Shown piece after piece: positions 16,692 to 27,897 of a stretch of 64,000 nucleotides of DNA (positions within the stretch are counted from its first letter, which is position 1; the number at the start of each line of letters is the position of its first letter). Source of the DNA: Maioricimonas rarisocia (GTDB taxonomy: Bacteria > Planctomycetota > Planctomycetia > Planctomycetales > Planctomycetaceae). Both the position numbers and the translations under genes were made by a program. Location of the stretch: NCBI RefSeq assembly GCF_007747795.1, contig NZ_CP036275.1, forward strand, positions 930,001-994,000. The letters run 5' to 3'. The notes under the pieces were generated by a model. It saw only the letters and a list, made by a program, of their open reading frames with translations, was not told the DNA's origin and ran no database searches.

Positions 16692-17933
16692 TCATGCCGT
16701 CGGCAGGTGATACAGCATGAAGTAAATGATAACTCCGGTGACGGAGACGTAAAGCCAGATCGGGAACGTGATGCGGGCAATGAACTTATGCTTGTCCCAC
16801 TGCTGCCGCCAGGCACGGTAAATCGTCAGCGAGGCCAGCACGGGGACAGCGGCGGCGAGCACGACGTGCGTGAGCAGTATCGACAGATAGACCGTGCGGA
16901 TGGTGCCGGTCCCGGTGAACTTCCGAGACGACTCGCCCGTGTAGTGATGCAGCGCGAAGTGGTACGTCAGGTAGAACATCAGGAAGGCGATCGACGTGGC
17001 GAACGCGTACAGCATCATCTGCTTGTGCAGTTGAACGTTGCCCGACTTGATCGCGATGAAGCCGACGATCAGCAGCAGCGTGGCCAGGCCGTTGAGCGTG
17101 GCGTTCGTCGTCGGCAGCCGCATGACCCATGGCGGGACGTTCCGGGCCGGCACGTTGCGAAAGTCCGGCTCGGCCTCGACCGGTGGGACGGGGCGGTGTG
17201 CCGGCGGCGTCTCGATGCGGCCGTCGAGCACCCGCCGCATGGTGACCAGTTCCTCGTCGATCTGGCTGTTGTACTTCCCCATAACGCGGCCGTCGGGACC
17301 GACGTGCACCAGCGACATTGAGTGGGCGAACTCGAAGCCGGGCAGGCGGTCGGAGCCGAAGTTCTCCCACGCGGCCACCTTGAACCCTTTGCGGATCAGC
17401 CGGTAGACCTCGCCCGGCTCGCCCGTGACGAACAGCCAGTTGTCCGGGTCGGCAGAGTAGATGTCGGCGAACTGGGCCATCCGCTCGACGTCGTCATGTT
17501 CGGGATCGACGGTGATCGTGACGAAGCGAACGTCGCTGTCTTCCAGACGCTCGAGGATCTCCTTGATCTTCATGCACATCGCCGGGCACTGATGAGCGCA
17601 CCGCGTGAAAATGAAGTTGGCGACCCAGGGACGGCCGAGCAGCGATTCCTTTGTGACGGGACGGCCAAGCTGGTCGACCAGTTCGAATTCTCCAATCTCG
17701 GCAGGATCCCAGGGTTCGGGAGGGCTGTCGGGATCGAGCTGCGTAACCGGCGGGTTCGGATCGTCTGACGGGGTGACGATGATCGTCTCGACCGCCTCGG
17801 CGGCTTCAGCCGTGACATCGGGATTGGCGGGAGCAGTCGCGTCGTCGGCCCGAACGAGACCGGTCGAAGTCATCGCCAGCAGGGCGAGCAGGACCGGAAT
17901 CAATGTGTGGCGTGAAGGCGTAGGCGATGCCAT
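16692..17933 (-). CDS. SCO1/SenC copper chaperone fused to a DUF420 membrane domain
   Basis: 413 residues from ATG 17931-17933; the open frame extends upstream into the permease gene and was not used. A signal peptide (about 1-29) and a Pro/acid linker lead to a thioredoxin-like SCO domain. It holds the copper-binding CAHQC at residues 112-116 and the conserved His in EFAHS at 204. SCO proteins deliver copper to, or reduce, the CuA site of oxidase subunit II. From about residue 262 the chain continues into a four-helix membrane region with conserved His residues, matching DUF420, the family of the Bacillus oxidase assembly factor CtaM. Both halves are normally separate proteins, so this fusion joins two assembly functions in one chain. 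It follows the ABC-2 permease by 29 bp. Confidence 0.9.
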   Translation of the reverse strand: MASPTPSRHTLIPVLLALLAMTSTGLVRADDATAPANPDVTAEAAEAVETIIVTPSDDPNPPVTQLDPDSPPEPWDPAEIGEFELVDQLGRPVTKESLLGRPWVANFIFTRCAHQCPAMCMKIKEILERLEDSDVRFVTITVDPEHDDVERMAQFADIYSADPDNWLFVTGEPGEVYRLIRKGFKVAAWENFGSDRLPGFEFAHSMSLVHVGPDGRVMGKYNSQIDEELVTMRRVLDGRIETPPAHRPVPPVEAEPDFRNVPARNVPPWVMRLPTTNATLNGLATLLLIVGFIAIKSGNVQLHKQMMLYAFATSIAFLMFYLTYHFALHHYTGESSRKFTGTGTIRTVYLSILLTHVVLAAAVPVLASLTIYRAWRQQWDKHKFIARITFPIWLYVSVTGVIIYFMLYHLPTA

Positions 17934-17962
17934 GAATGCTGGACTCTTGTCTGTCTGGCCCG

Positions 17963-18835
17963 TCAGGCGCGTGAATGGGTGGTCATCCAGACGTCGGCGG
18001 CGATGCAGATCGCGGCGAAGGCGACCGTCACACCGAGACTGACTGGCAGGGAGGGCAGGCCGGCGACCGCTGCGGAGTCGGCCGGGTACATCGCCCAGCG
18101 GATCGCTGCGACTCCGTACGTGAGCGGATTGACGGCGATGATCCACTTCAGCCATCCGCTGCCGGCGGCCGGGAAAAACGCTCCCGAAAGCAGCCACATC
18201 GGGAACAGGAGCACGCTCATGATGGCGTGAAATCCCTGCACCGAGTCGAGCTTCCAGGCAAACAGGTAACCCAGAGCGCACATTCCCAGACCGGTCAGCA
18301 ACAGCACGCCCGTCGTGGCGATCCACCGTAGCGGCGTCGCATCCCACTGAATTGTAGAGACGACGCCCGTGGTCTGTAGTCCCCATGCGAGAATCAGGAA
18401 CAGCAGGGCCTGCACGCCGGCCAGCAGCGTTCCGCCGGTCAGCTTTCCCAGAACGACCGCCAGGCGAGGGACAGGGGAGACGAGGACTCCCTGCAGGAAT
18501 CCTTCGTTGCGGTCCTGAATGACCGAGATTGCCGAGAAAATCGAGGTGAACAGGACGATCATCGCCGCCACGCCGGGAAGGAAATACTCCTGGTAGGAGA
18601 GGCTTCCTTCTTCGGTGCCGGGCATCCGGAACGAGCCGCTCAGTCCCACGCCGAACAGGAACCAGAAGATGACCGGCTGGGCAAACGCTCCGATCAGGCG
18701 GGACCGCTGACGCACGAACCGGACGATCTCACGGGAGGTGAGTCCCCAGATTGGCAGCAGGTAGCCTCCCTCACGCGTCGCGGCCGGTTGGCTGCGGTCG
18801 TCGGCCGGATCAGGGATCGAAGCAGCGTCGGTCAT
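17963..18835 (-). CDS. ABC-2 type transporter permease
   Basis: 290 residues from ATG 18833-18835. After a polar N-terminus, six transmembrane helices can be placed, with the ABC-2 permease features: an ExxRFVRQR segment before helix 1, an SVIQDRNEGFLQGVLVSPVPR loop between helices 2 and 3, and a LLFPMWLLSGAFFP signature near helix 5. It should pair with the ATPase encoded 50 bp upstream at 18886. Exporters of this kind move drugs, lipids or, as in NosFY, factors for copper-enzyme assembly. Its place between oxidase subunit IV and SCO1 suggests that this pair serves oxidase biogenesis (inference from context), but no substrate can be read from the sequence. Confidence 0.9.
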   Translation of the reverse strand: MTDAASIPDPADDRSQPAATREGGYLLPIWGLTSREIVRFVRQRSRLIGAFAQPVIFWFLFGVGLSGSFRMPGTEEGSLSYQEYFLPGVAAMIVLFTSIFSAISVIQDRNEGFLQGVLVSPVPRLAVVLGKLTGGTLLAGVQALLFLILAWGLQTTGVVSTIQWDATPLRWIATTGVLLLTGLGMCALGYLFAWKLDSVQGFHAIMSVLLFPMWLLSGAFFPAAGSGWLKWIIAVNPLTYGVAAIRWAMYPADSAAVAGLPSLPVSLGVTVAFAAICIAADVWMTTHSRA

Positions 18836-18885
18836 TGCACGGATGAGTTGTGGTTTCGGTCGGACGGGCCGGCCGGGAAGGATTG

Positions 18886-19845
18886 TCAGTGTGCGGAGGC
18901 GGTCTGAGGCTCCGCCTGGTCTTCTTCCCAGAAGCGGTGTCCGGTCCGCTGGATAAACACATCTTCGAGTGTCGGCTTGCCCAGGGCGATGGCGCGGATC
19001 TGGTCGGGGAAGGCAGCGACGAGATCGCGAACGAGTTCGTGGCCGTTGCCACTCTCGATTCGCAGAGCCTCTCCCAGCTTCTGGACGTCGAGCCCGAACT
19101 GCTGGCGGATGCTCTCGGCGAGCGGATCGGGGGCATTGCTCTGGATGGTCAGGCAGTCACCGCCGACAGAGGCCTGCAGCTCTTCCGGTTCGCCGAGCGC
19201 GACGAGGCTTCCCTGGCTGAGGATTCCCAGGCGGTCGCAGCGCTGGGCTTCTTCCATCAGGTGCGTGGTGACGAGGACGGTGACTCCGTCGTCGCGCAGT
19301 CGCTGAAGCGTCCGCCACAGATCGTGCCGGGCCCCCGGGTCCAGGCCGGTGCTCGGTTCGTCGAGCAGCAGGACGCGGGGACCGTGCAGCAGCGACTTGG
19401 CGATCTCGACACGCCGCTTGAGCCCGCCGGAGAGCGTGTCGACGATGTCCCGGCTCCGGTCGGACAGACCCACGCGGGCGAGCATCTGGTCCATCCGGCT
19501 GCGCAGCGACGCTCCGGAGAGGCCGTAGAGGTAGCCCTGGTACTTCAGGTTTTCGGCGACGGTCAGTTTGCCGTCCAGGCTCGGCGACTGGAACGTCACG
19601 CCGAGTTGCCGTCGGACCGCGGCCGGTTCGCTGGCGACGTCGTGTCCGCAGACGGCTGCGCGGCCGGACTGCAGGGGGAGCAGAGTGCCGAGAATGCGGA
19701 ACAGTGTCGTCTTGCCGCCGCCGTTGGGGCCGAGCAGTCCGAAGATGCCACCTGTCGCCACCGTGAAGCTGACATCGCAGAGTGCCTGCCGCTCACCGTA
19801 GTGATGATTCAGCGCGTCAACGAGGATGGCGGGTACATCGGACAT
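18886..19845 (-). CDS. ABC transporter ATP-binding protein
   Basis: 319 residues if started at ATG 19843-19845; an ATG at 19881 in the same frame adds 12 basic residues, and neither has a clear ribosome site. Walker A is GPNGGGKTT, the signature LSGGLKRRVEIAKSL and Walker B VLLLDEPSTGLDP, followed by the switch His in VTTHLMEEA. The C-terminal 100 residues are the regulatory extension typical of ABC-2 exporter ATPases. It is encoded immediately before its likely permease (17963-18835) and about 135 bp after subunit IV of the oxidase. The pair is the only transporter in the respiratory block. Confidence 0.92.
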   Translation of the reverse strand: MSDVPAILVDALNHHYGERQALCDVSFTVATGGIFGLLGPNGGGKTTLFRILGTLLPLQSGRAAVCGHDVASEPAAVRRQLGVTFQSPSLDGKLTVAENLKYQGYLYGLSGASLRSRMDQMLARVGLSDRSRDIVDTLSGGLKRRVEIAKSLLHGPRVLLLDEPSTGLDPGARHDLWRTLQRLRDDGVTVLVTTHLMEEAQRCDRLGILSQGSLVALGEPEELQASVGGDCLTIQSNAPDPLAESIRQQFGLDVQKLGEALRIESGNGHELVRDLVAAFPDQIRAIALGKPTLEDVFIQRTGHRFWEEDQAEPQTASAH

Positions 19846-19980
19846 GGAGGAGGGGACGCGCAGGTCGCGGCGACGGTCCATAACAACAGGAACCCACGGG
19901 GGAAATGGCCCGTGGGTATGCGGCAGACGGCGTGGCGGGCACGTCCGTCCAATGAACTGGCGGAGAACGTTCCGCCCGGA

Positions 19981-20388
19981 TCAGTGTCCGTCGTGCTCTT
20001 CGCCGGCGTCGGTCCCTTCGGGGACTTCGATCGGTCGGGCCGGCTCACCCTGATGGCGAACCTGCGGCACGTCGACGGTGTAGTAGTGCAGTCCGATGTC
20101 GGGAGCGAGCGCGAGGGGCAGGCCGCAGGCGAGGATCGCGGTCGGCAGCAGCAGCACGTACTTCCAGCGGCCTTCGAACTTCAGGTGCATGAAGTACCGC
20201 ATCACAAACTGAGCCTTGGCGACCGCCACAGCCAGCACGAGGATGGCGACGGTGGCCCGGTTCCAGGGGAGGACGTCGAATATGACCGAGAGGATGGTGC
20301 AGATGCACAACGCCACGAACACCATCATGTAGTTCGGGTGGGCGTGGCCATGATCCGAATGTTCGTGAGACGTTTCTTCGTAAGCCAT
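19981..20388 (-). CDS. Cytochrome c oxidase subunit IV, prokaryotic type
   Basis: 135 residues from ATG 20386-20388; the open frame upstream overlaps subunit III and was ignored. A His-rich N-terminus (HEHSDHGHAHP) precedes three transmembrane helices at about 20-37, 44-62 and 75-98. The segment KAQFVMRYFMHLKFE between helices 2 and 3 is the hallmark of COX4_pro/CtaF-like subunits, which stabilise the CuB site during assembly. A polar, acidic C-terminal tail of about 35 residues is longer than usual. It lies 53 bp downstream of subunit III, as in most oxidase operons. Confidence 0.9.
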   Translation of the reverse strand: MAYEETSHEHSDHGHAHPNYMMVFVALCICTILSVIFDVLPWNRATVAILVLAVAVAKAQFVMRYFMHLKFEGRWKYVLLLPTAILACGLPLALAPDIGLHYYTVDVPQVRHQGEPARPIEVPEGTDAGEEHDGH

Positions 20389-20441
20389 GATCGATGTCTT
20401 CTCGCTCGGATGCAGGGAGATCCGTGGCTGGGGCGGAGGGC

Positions 20442-21608
20442 TCAGATTCCCGGGATGATGTACAGCAGCGGGAACAGGAAGATCCAGACCAGGTCGACGA
20501 AGTGCCAGTACAGGCCGCTGTTTTCGACCCAGTCGGTCCAGCGTTCGTTCAGCTTCGAACCCTGCAGCAGCACGATACCGAACAGGATGATGCCGACCAC
20601 GACGTGAATCGCGTGGAACCCCGTCATCAGGAAGTACGTCGACGCGAAGATGTTGCCGTACAGGATCGGCTGCGGATGGTGAACCGACGACAGAACATCT
20701 TCGTAGAGGAAGTACCGGGTGGTCACCTGTTCGGCGGGCATGGTCGTCCACTCGTCGTCCGTCAGGATTGCGACCTGACCTTCGGCCAGTTGCGGGTGAT
20801 CGTGACCGGCTTCGACGTGGGCTTCGGAATGCTCACTTTCGTGACCTTCGCCATGTTCGGCGTCATGAGCGTGTTCGTCCAGGGTTCCGTCATCGAAGAC
20901 GCCGACCATTGCTTCGCCGCTGGCGGTCTCGACGTAGGCGATGTGCCGCAGGTCCTCCAGGCGATGCGCCACCTGGGGAAGCGTCAGCTTGTTGTCGACG
21001 ACGCTGTCGCGCAGGCTGTTGAACTCGCGGTCGAGCCGCTGGAAGTCCTTGAGCGTTTCCTTGCGATCGGGATTGGTCTCTTCCGACTCGATCTCTTCGA
21101 TCAGGGCGATCCGTTTCGCGTGGGGCGGTTCGTCACCGGGAATCAGATCGTTCAGCCAGACATCCAGGGCGGTGTCCATTTCGTGGACGACCTTGTCGAT
21201 CGCCTGAGCATCGGTTTCGGCGATGTGGCCGGGGATGATGTCGTGATCGAACTTCCCCTTGTATTCGATGGCCTTGATGCCCAGGAAGACGAACGACAGC
21301 CCGAAGGTGACCGCCAGCCAGGTCCACGCGCGGTTGAACTTGCGCTGTCCCATCGCCTCGTGGGCGACGACGACGGCGTAGCTGGAGCAGATCAGCACGA
21401 AGGTGTTGATGCCGCCGGCGAGCACGTTGATGTGGGTGACGTGCGGATCGGTCGGCCAGCCGGACGATCCGAAGTAGAGCACGATGTACGAACCGATGAA
21501 CGCCGTGAAGAACATGATCTCGGTGCCGAGGAACAGCCACATCCCCAGCTTCGAGTTGGGGATGGGAAGTCCCATCTTCACGGTCGGCGTGTTGTGCGAG
21601 TGCGACAT
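20442..21608 (-). CDS. Cytochrome c oxidase subunit III with a long soluble insertion
   Basis: 388 residues from ATG 21606-21608; a TTG at 21629 is in frame but less likely. The membrane core is recognisable: [15 protein letters not shown] in helix 1, AHEAMGQ and [11 protein letters not shown] in helices 2-3, then [11 protein letters not shown] and [13 protein letters not shown] in the last helices. Typical bacterial subunits have 190-210 residues in this arrangement. Here about 165 extra residues sit after helix 3 (roughly 105-270), mostly charged and helical, with a His- and Glu-rich stretch around 225-250. The insertion stays in frame and the flanking motifs are intact, so it is not a sequencing error. 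Its side of the membrane and role are unknown. Confidence 0.92.
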   Translation of the reverse strand: MSHSHNTPTVKMGLPIPNSKLGMWLFLGTEIMFFTAFIGSYIVLYFGSSGWPTDPHVTHINVLAGGINTFVLICSSYAVVVAHEAMGQRKFNRAWTWLAVTFGLSFVFLGIKAIEYKGKFDHDIIPGHIAETDAQAIDKVVHEMDTALDVWLNDLIPGDEPPHAKRIALIEEIESEETNPDRKETLKDFQRLDREFNSLRDSVVDNKLTLPQVAHRLEDLRHIAYVETASGEAMVGVFDDGTLDEHAHDAEHGEGHESEHSEAHVEAGHDHPQLAEGQVAILTDDEWTTMPAEQVTTRYFLYEDVLSSVHHPQPILYGNIFASTYFLMTGFHAIHVVVGIILFGIVLLQGSKLNERWTDWVENSGLYWHFVDLVWIFLFPLLYIIPGI

Positions 21609-21678
21609 GGTCAAATGATCGGTCGTCAACGTTGAAGGAATCGGGGGCCGGCCGTTCGGTGCGGCCGGTCCCGCGGGA

Positions 21679-22620
21679 TCACTGCAGCATCCGAACGTGG
21701 TCGAGCGTCAGCGTCAGCCATAGCGACGGCAGGTACACCAGCGACGCCCACAGGACTCCACGCGCCGTCCGGACAGAGCGGTCACGAAGAAAACGAATCG
21801 CGGCCGCCGCGTACACGGCACCGAGTAATACCGCCATGAACAGGTAACTGTCCCCCGCAAGTCCAATGACACGCGGCAGGAAGCTGACCGGAATGAGTGC
21901 CAGGGCGTAGCCGGCGGCAAGCAGCCCGACGATCGGCGTCTTCTCGGAGCGGGCGGGCAGCATCTTCAGCCCCGCCATCCCGTACTGCTCGCGGTACAAC
22001 CAGGCAATCGCCAGAAAGTGCGGGAACTGCCACAGGAACAGGATCGCAAACAGGGCAAACGCACCCGTGTCGAGCGACCCACCGGCGGCCGTCCAGCCCA
22101 GCACCGGCGGCAGCGCGCCCGGGATGGCACCGATGGCCGTGCAAAGCGAGGTGTGCCGCTTCAGGGGGGTGTAGGCGAACACGTACATCAGCAGCGTGGC
22201 CGCGGTCAGCAGTGCGGTGAGCAGATTGACGAACGTCACCAGCCAGAGTGTTCCGAACACGCCGCAGAACGTTGCGAACAGCAGGACTTCCGACGGAGTC
22301 AGCCGGCCCGACGGGAGCGGGCGGTCGGCGGTCCGCAGCATGCGGGCGTCGGTGCGGCGTTCGATCAGCTGATTCAGGCAGCCCGAGGCGGTGGCAACCA
22401 GTCCGATCCCCAGCAGGGCATGCAGCAGCGGGACGAGGTCCCACTGTCCACGGGCCCCGACGGCGTACCCGACCGAGACGGTGATCAGCACCATCACCGA
22501 GATGCGTGGCTTGGCCAGCTCGATATAGGCGGAAAGGCGGGGGCGGTCGACCGGCCAGGCAACGGGCCTGGTGGCGGTGTCGACTGACTGGACCGTCGAC
22601 GTGGTGGAGGCAGTGCTCAT
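21679..22620 (-). CDS. ctaB: Protoheme IX farnesyltransferase (heme O synthase)
   Basis: 313 residues from ATG 22618-22620, whose first bases overlap the ctaA stop (ATGA), so the two are translationally coupled. The UbiA-type prenyltransferase fold is shown by about eight hydrophobic helices and the Asp-containing motif [12 protein letters not shown] after LVATASGCL, with [11 protein letters not shown] following. A further [23 protein letters not shown]-like region is typical of CtaB/CyoE. The enzyme adds a farnesyl group to heme B, giving heme O, the precursor of heme A. It lies between ctaA and subunit III, so all heme A steps are encoded in this locus. Confidence 0.95.
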   Translation of the reverse strand: MSTASTTSTVQSVDTATRPVAWPVDRPRLSAYIELAKPRISVMVLITVSVGYAVGARGQWDLVPLLHALLGIGLVATASGCLNQLIERRTDARMLRTADRPLPSGRLTPSEVLLFATFCGVFGTLWLVTFVNLLTALLTAATLLMYVFAYTPLKRHTSLCTAIGAIPGALPPVLGWTAAGGSLDTGAFALFAILFLWQFPHFLAIAWLYREQYGMAGLKMLPARSEKTPIVGLLAAGYALALIPVSFLPRVIGLAGDSYLFMAVLLGAVYAAAAIRFLRDRSVRTARGVLWASLVYLPSLWLTLTLDHVRMLQ

Positions 22621-23588
22621 CGCAGGCCTCCTTTCGACGCGGCCATGAGGGACTCGGCAGTCACGACAGGGGACTCAGGCAGGGGATCGGCCACATGGAC
22701 GACCCGGAAGACGCGAACGGCGTGAAGGACGGATGTCATCAGGACAATGATTCCCAGGACCGTGTGGACGGTCCGGAAGACGGTCTGTTGGATCGAGTCG
22801 GCGACGGCGACGTAGCCGGTGGGCGGGAATCCGTACCGGGTCACCCAGGTCATCCCGCCAAGGCTCGCCTGAAAGATCACCAGAGCAAACAGGCACCAGG
22901 CACTGCGGGTCAGCCAGCCCACGTGCGCCCGCGTTACAATAATCGCATTGGCGAGCACGATGACAACCGCCAGCAGTCCCAGCCCGAGATGCTCGTGCAG
23001 ACCCGTGCCGCCGTGACGGATCAGGCCCCCCAGCAGGTACTGCAGCATCAGCGTCGCGACGGTGATGACGGCCATCGGCCGCAGGTGCGCAGCCCGGGCG
23101 GTCCGGAAGCGGTCCCGGGAAGTGACCCAGGTGCGGCTCAGGGCCTGGGCGGTCGATGCCATCAACGCGAAGACGCAGGCGGCAAAGGCTCCGTGAACCA
23201 TCGCCAGTCCCCGCTCGTCGAGCCAGACACGGAATCCGCCGAGGACTCCCTGGATAATGACGCAGACCAGAATGGCCACTCCCGCGGCCTTGAGCCACGT
23301 GCGGGACTCACGCGCAATCAGCAGGCCGCACAGGGCGATACTGAACAGGCCGATCAGCACGCCGGCCAGTCGGTGACCATGCTCGAGGAACTTGTCCCAG
23401 TTGCTGGCGAAGTCCTGAAACCAGGGGTAGGTGAGCATTGCCTGGCCATCGGACGTGGGCCAGTCGCGGAAGGCCATGCCGGCGTTCCGTGAGGTGACGA
23501 GCGCGCCCATCGTCATCGTGACCAGCGCGACGCAGACGGTCGCGATGGCGAAGCGATGCAGCCAGGGGCGGTGGACAGGAGCAGTCAC
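22617..23588 (-). CDS. ctaA: Heme A synthase (COX15/CtaA family)
   Basis: 323 residues from GTG 23586-23588; a much longer frame is open, but it would run through the end of subunit I, and this start places TM1 correctly. About eight helices form two similar halves. Heme-ligand His residues sit in EHGHRLAGV and MVHGAFA in the first half and in GLHEHLGLGLL and TVHTVLGII in the second, which is the known CtaA pattern. The enzyme oxidises the C8 methyl of heme O to formyl, making heme A for the oxidase. It is 45 bp after the subunit I gene and overlaps ctaB by four bases. Confidence 0.9.
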   Translation of the reverse strand: MTAPVHRPWLHRFAIATVCVALVTMTMGALVTSRNAGMAFRDWPTSDGQAMLTYPWFQDFASNWDKFLEHGHRLAGVLIGLFSIALCGLLIARESRTWLKAAGVAILVCVIIQGVLGGFRVWLDERGLAMVHGAFAACVFALMASTAQALSRTWVTSRDRFRTARAAHLRPMAVITVATLMLQYLLGGLIRHGGTGLHEHLGLGLLAVVIVLANAIIVTRAHVGWLTRSAWCLFALVIFQASLGGMTWVTRYGFPPTGYVAVADSIQQTVFRTVHTVLGIIVLMTSVLHAVRVFRVVHVADPLPESPVVTAESLMAASKGGLR

Positions 23589-23632
23589 GGGAACAGTTCG
23601 TCGGTTGTACGGAACGATGGAAGCAGGATGAG

Positions 23633-25465
<1,833 letters not shown>

Positions 25466-25526
25466 CAGTGAACTCCCGATGACTGTTGTGAGGAGGTCGT
25501 GACGACGGGCCCCGTAGCGGGGACGG

Positions 25527-26351
25527 TCACTCTTCCTCAGACGTCTCGACGACGCCGTCAAACTCCTGTTCCGCCTTCAGCTCCTGCAGCCACGTCTGCC
25601 AGCTCGTTTCCGACTCGGCGACGAGGCGGGCCTTCATCTTGTAGTGACCCCAGCCGCACAGTTCGGCACACAGCAGTGCGTACTCGCCGCTCTTCGTCGC
25701 TTCGAACCAGACCGGGATGACCAGGCCGGGAACCGCGTCCTGTTTGACGCGAAGTTCCGGCAGGAAGAAGGAATGCTGCACGTCGTCGGTCCGCAGGTTA
25801 ATCATCACCGGACGGCCGGACGGGACATGCAGGTCGTTGACCGTGTAGAGGTCGGTCGGCTGTGGATCGGGCATCAGTGGCAGCGGGTTGCCCTCCGCGT
25901 CGACGCCGGGGTAGCGGATCCGCCACTCGAACTGTCGGGCGGTCACCTCGGCGATCGGATCGTTACGGACCTCTTCCGGGAAGCTGGTCTTGATTCGGTA
26001 CTCGGCCCACACATCCATCTGATACAGGGCGATGAACAGCAGCACGCCGGCCGGAACGATCGTCCAGATCACTTCGAGGTTGTGACTGCCGTGCGAGAAC
26101 CAGGCCCGCTCCTCGCTCCCTTCGTCGGAGCGCTGGGCACCGGTCCAGAGGACGTATCCCAGCGCCGCCTGCGTCCCGATGAACACGACAGTCGTGATGA
26201 TCAGGATCAGGTAGAACAGGTCGTCGATCCGCTGCCCGAGAGGTGAGGCCGCCGCACCGGGGAACCACCAGTCATAGGCGGGCGCCACCCAGCAGACGTA
26301 CAGCGCCAGCAGGGGCCAGAACATGAAAAACAGAACCCAGAACCGCTTCAC
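25527..26351 (-). CDS. ctaC: Cytochrome c oxidase subunit II (CuA)
   Basis: 274 residues from GTG 26349-26351, selected because GAGGAGG lies eight bases upstream; the frame continues upstream without family similarity. Two transmembrane helices occur at about 5-25 and 43-70, with a third hydrophobic segment at about 96-115 (EVIWTIVPAGVLLF) that carries the family motif. The periplasmic cupredoxin domain contains VQHSFFLPELRVKQDAVPG and the CuA motif CAELCGWGHYKM, with all ligands (two Cys, His, Met, plus the upstream His) present. The protein accepts electrons from cytochrome c. No fused cytochrome c domain is found, so the separate diheme lipoprotein encoded 52 bp upstream may be its donor (inference). 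Confidence 0.95.
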   Translation of the reverse strand: MKRFWVLFFMFWPLLALYVCWVAPAYDWWFPGAAASPLGQRIDDLFYLILIITTVVFIGTQAALGYVLWTGAQRSDEGSEERAWFSHGSHNLEVIWTIVPAGVLLFIALYQMDVWAEYRIKTSFPEEVRNDPIAEVTARQFEWRIRYPGVDAEGNPLPLMPDPQPTDLYTVNDLHVPSGRPVMINLRTDDVQHSFFLPELRVKQDAVPGLVIPVWFEATKSGEYALLCAELCGWGHYKMKARLVAESETSWQTWLQELKAEQEFDGVVETSEEE

Positions 26352-26403
26352 GATCGATGCCTCCTCACGTTCCAGAACGCGGGCACGCGGATGACTGACA
26401 TGA

Positions 26404-27771
26404 CTACTCGGGGGACGCGGTGGCCAGCTGCTCGGGCGGTGTGTACGGCTTCGTCCCGTCGCCCGGCTCCCGCTCTTCAAACGGCATCGACATCACGTAA
26501 TTGACGATGTCCCAGATTTCCTGGTCGGACAGTGCCGTCCCGAAGGCCGGCATCGGCGTCCCTTTGATACCGGCGTAAATCCGGCGATACAGATCGATCG
26601 GCCGTCGTCCGCCGCGGTAAATCCCGGTGCGGAGGTTTCGCGGCTCCAGCGGGTTGCCCCAATCGTCGTACAGCCCCGGGTGTTCGTATTCGTTGCCGTC
26701 GGGATCCTTCTGGACCGCGAGTGTCTGCGGGCCGTTCCCCAGACCTTCGGTGCCGTGGCACGAGGCACACTTGGCTTTGTCCGACACGTACAGCGCGCGT
26801 CCCCGCCGGAGCGATTCGGGCGTCACTTCGACGCGTCCCTCTTTGGGGATCACCAGCGCGGCCGGTTCCTGAGAGACTTCCCAGCGGCGAGCCAGGAAGC
26901 TGATGTCGTCTTCGAACTCTTCCTTGAAGTCTTCTTCGACGTATTCCTGGACCTCTTCGTCGTCTTCGAGTTCGCCGAAATACGTGACCAGGTTGAGTTC
27001 CGTCTCGCCCCGCATCGAGAGCCAGAGCACGTACTCGACGATGGCCTGCATTTCGTCCGGCTCGAGCAGCTTGAACGACGGCATATAGGTGCCGGCAATG
27101 CCGTTCTCGATGACGCGGGACAGGTCTTCGCGGGTCGCGCGGTTACTGGTCTGCGTCGAGGTGAACTTGAACTTCCCCAGTCGGTAATCGCGGGGAGGCG
27201 GGTTGAGATACGGCGCGGTCGGACCCGCACCGTCGCCGGAAACTCCGTGGCAGTGCTGACAGTGTTCGGCGTACAGCGTGCGACCATGCTCGAGGACGCC
27301 GCCGAGATCGACCACGAACCGGTCCCCCGGTGCGGGGGCCTCGGGAAGCGGTGCATCGAGCGTGAGCGTCGACGTTTCGGGATCCCACGAGACGACCTCG
27401 CGGGTAGCGGTGTACTCTTCGCCGGATGCGGGCAGCAGCGTGCCGGTCAGCCAGTCGACGTTCTGTCCCGGCTGGATGTCGTCGGCACCGGTATTGAGGC
27501 TGACCTGCAGCGAGGAGGGCGTTGCGGTCCCTTCTTCGACGGCGGTCACGCGGCCGCTGGCGGCGCTGAATTTCAGCGGGAGTTTTTCCCACGCGACCAT
27601 GTCGGTCGGGCTGCCGTAGTGTTCGCGGAGCGTGTCCTCGACGACCACCTGTGCAGCCGGGATGAGTTCGTGGAATTCATCCCGGTGGCTGAATTCGGGC
27701 TGCATGCGGCCGCATCCCTGCAGGATGGCCGAAGCGCCCAGGATCACACTCGTCACATACAGGACTCTCAC
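26404..27771 (-). CDS. Diheme cytochrome c lipoprotein
   Basis: 455 residues from GTG 27769-27771, with GAGGAGGG eight bases upstream. A short signal peptide ends in a lipobox, ILQGC, so Cys20 would be lipidated. About 130 beta-type residues precede the first cytochrome c domain, with heme site CQHCH at 171-175 and a likely Met ligand in TYMPSF. After an acidic helical linker a second domain carries CASCH at 335-339 and TPMPAFG. Both fit class I cytochromes c. Its place directly before subunit II suggests that it carries electrons from the bc complex to CuA at the membrane surface (inference). The long N-terminal domain has no function I can name. Confidence 0.92.
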   Translation of the reverse strand: MRVLYVTSVILGASAILQGCGRMQPEFSHRDEFHELIPAAQVVVEDTLREHYGSPTDMVAWEKLPLKFSAASGRVTAVEEGTATPSSLQVSLNTGADDIQPGQNVDWLTGTLLPASGEEYTATREVVSWDPETSTLTLDAPLPEAPAPGDRFVVDLGGVLEHGRTLYAEHCQHCHGVSGDGAGPTAPYLNPPPRDYRLGKFKFTSTQTSNRATREDLSRVIENGIAGTYMPSFKLLEPDEMQAIVEYVLWLSMRGETELNLVTYFGELEDDEEVQEYVEEDFKEEFEDDISFLARRWEVSQEPAALVIPKEGRVEVTPESLRRGRALYVSDKAKCASCHGTEGLGNGPQTLAVQKDPDGNEYEHPGLYDDWGNPLEPRNLRTGIYRGGRRPIDLYRRIYAGIKGTPMPAFGTALSDQEIWDIVNYVMSMPFEEREPGDGTKPYTPPEQLATASPE

Positions 27772-27897
27772 GGAGAGACCCTCCTCACAGCCGATCGACA
27801 ACGTCTACCGGTCGGGGCCGTCACGCCAGCAGTTCGACGTGACGGCTCCGGATCGAAACAACAGGGCCCATGGCGGAGCAGGGGGCTCCGACAATCG

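Noticed and set aside
20442-21608. Subunit III insertion as assembly error
   Set aside because: The frame is maintained through the insertion and motifs on both sides are intact, so an inserted artefact is unlikely.
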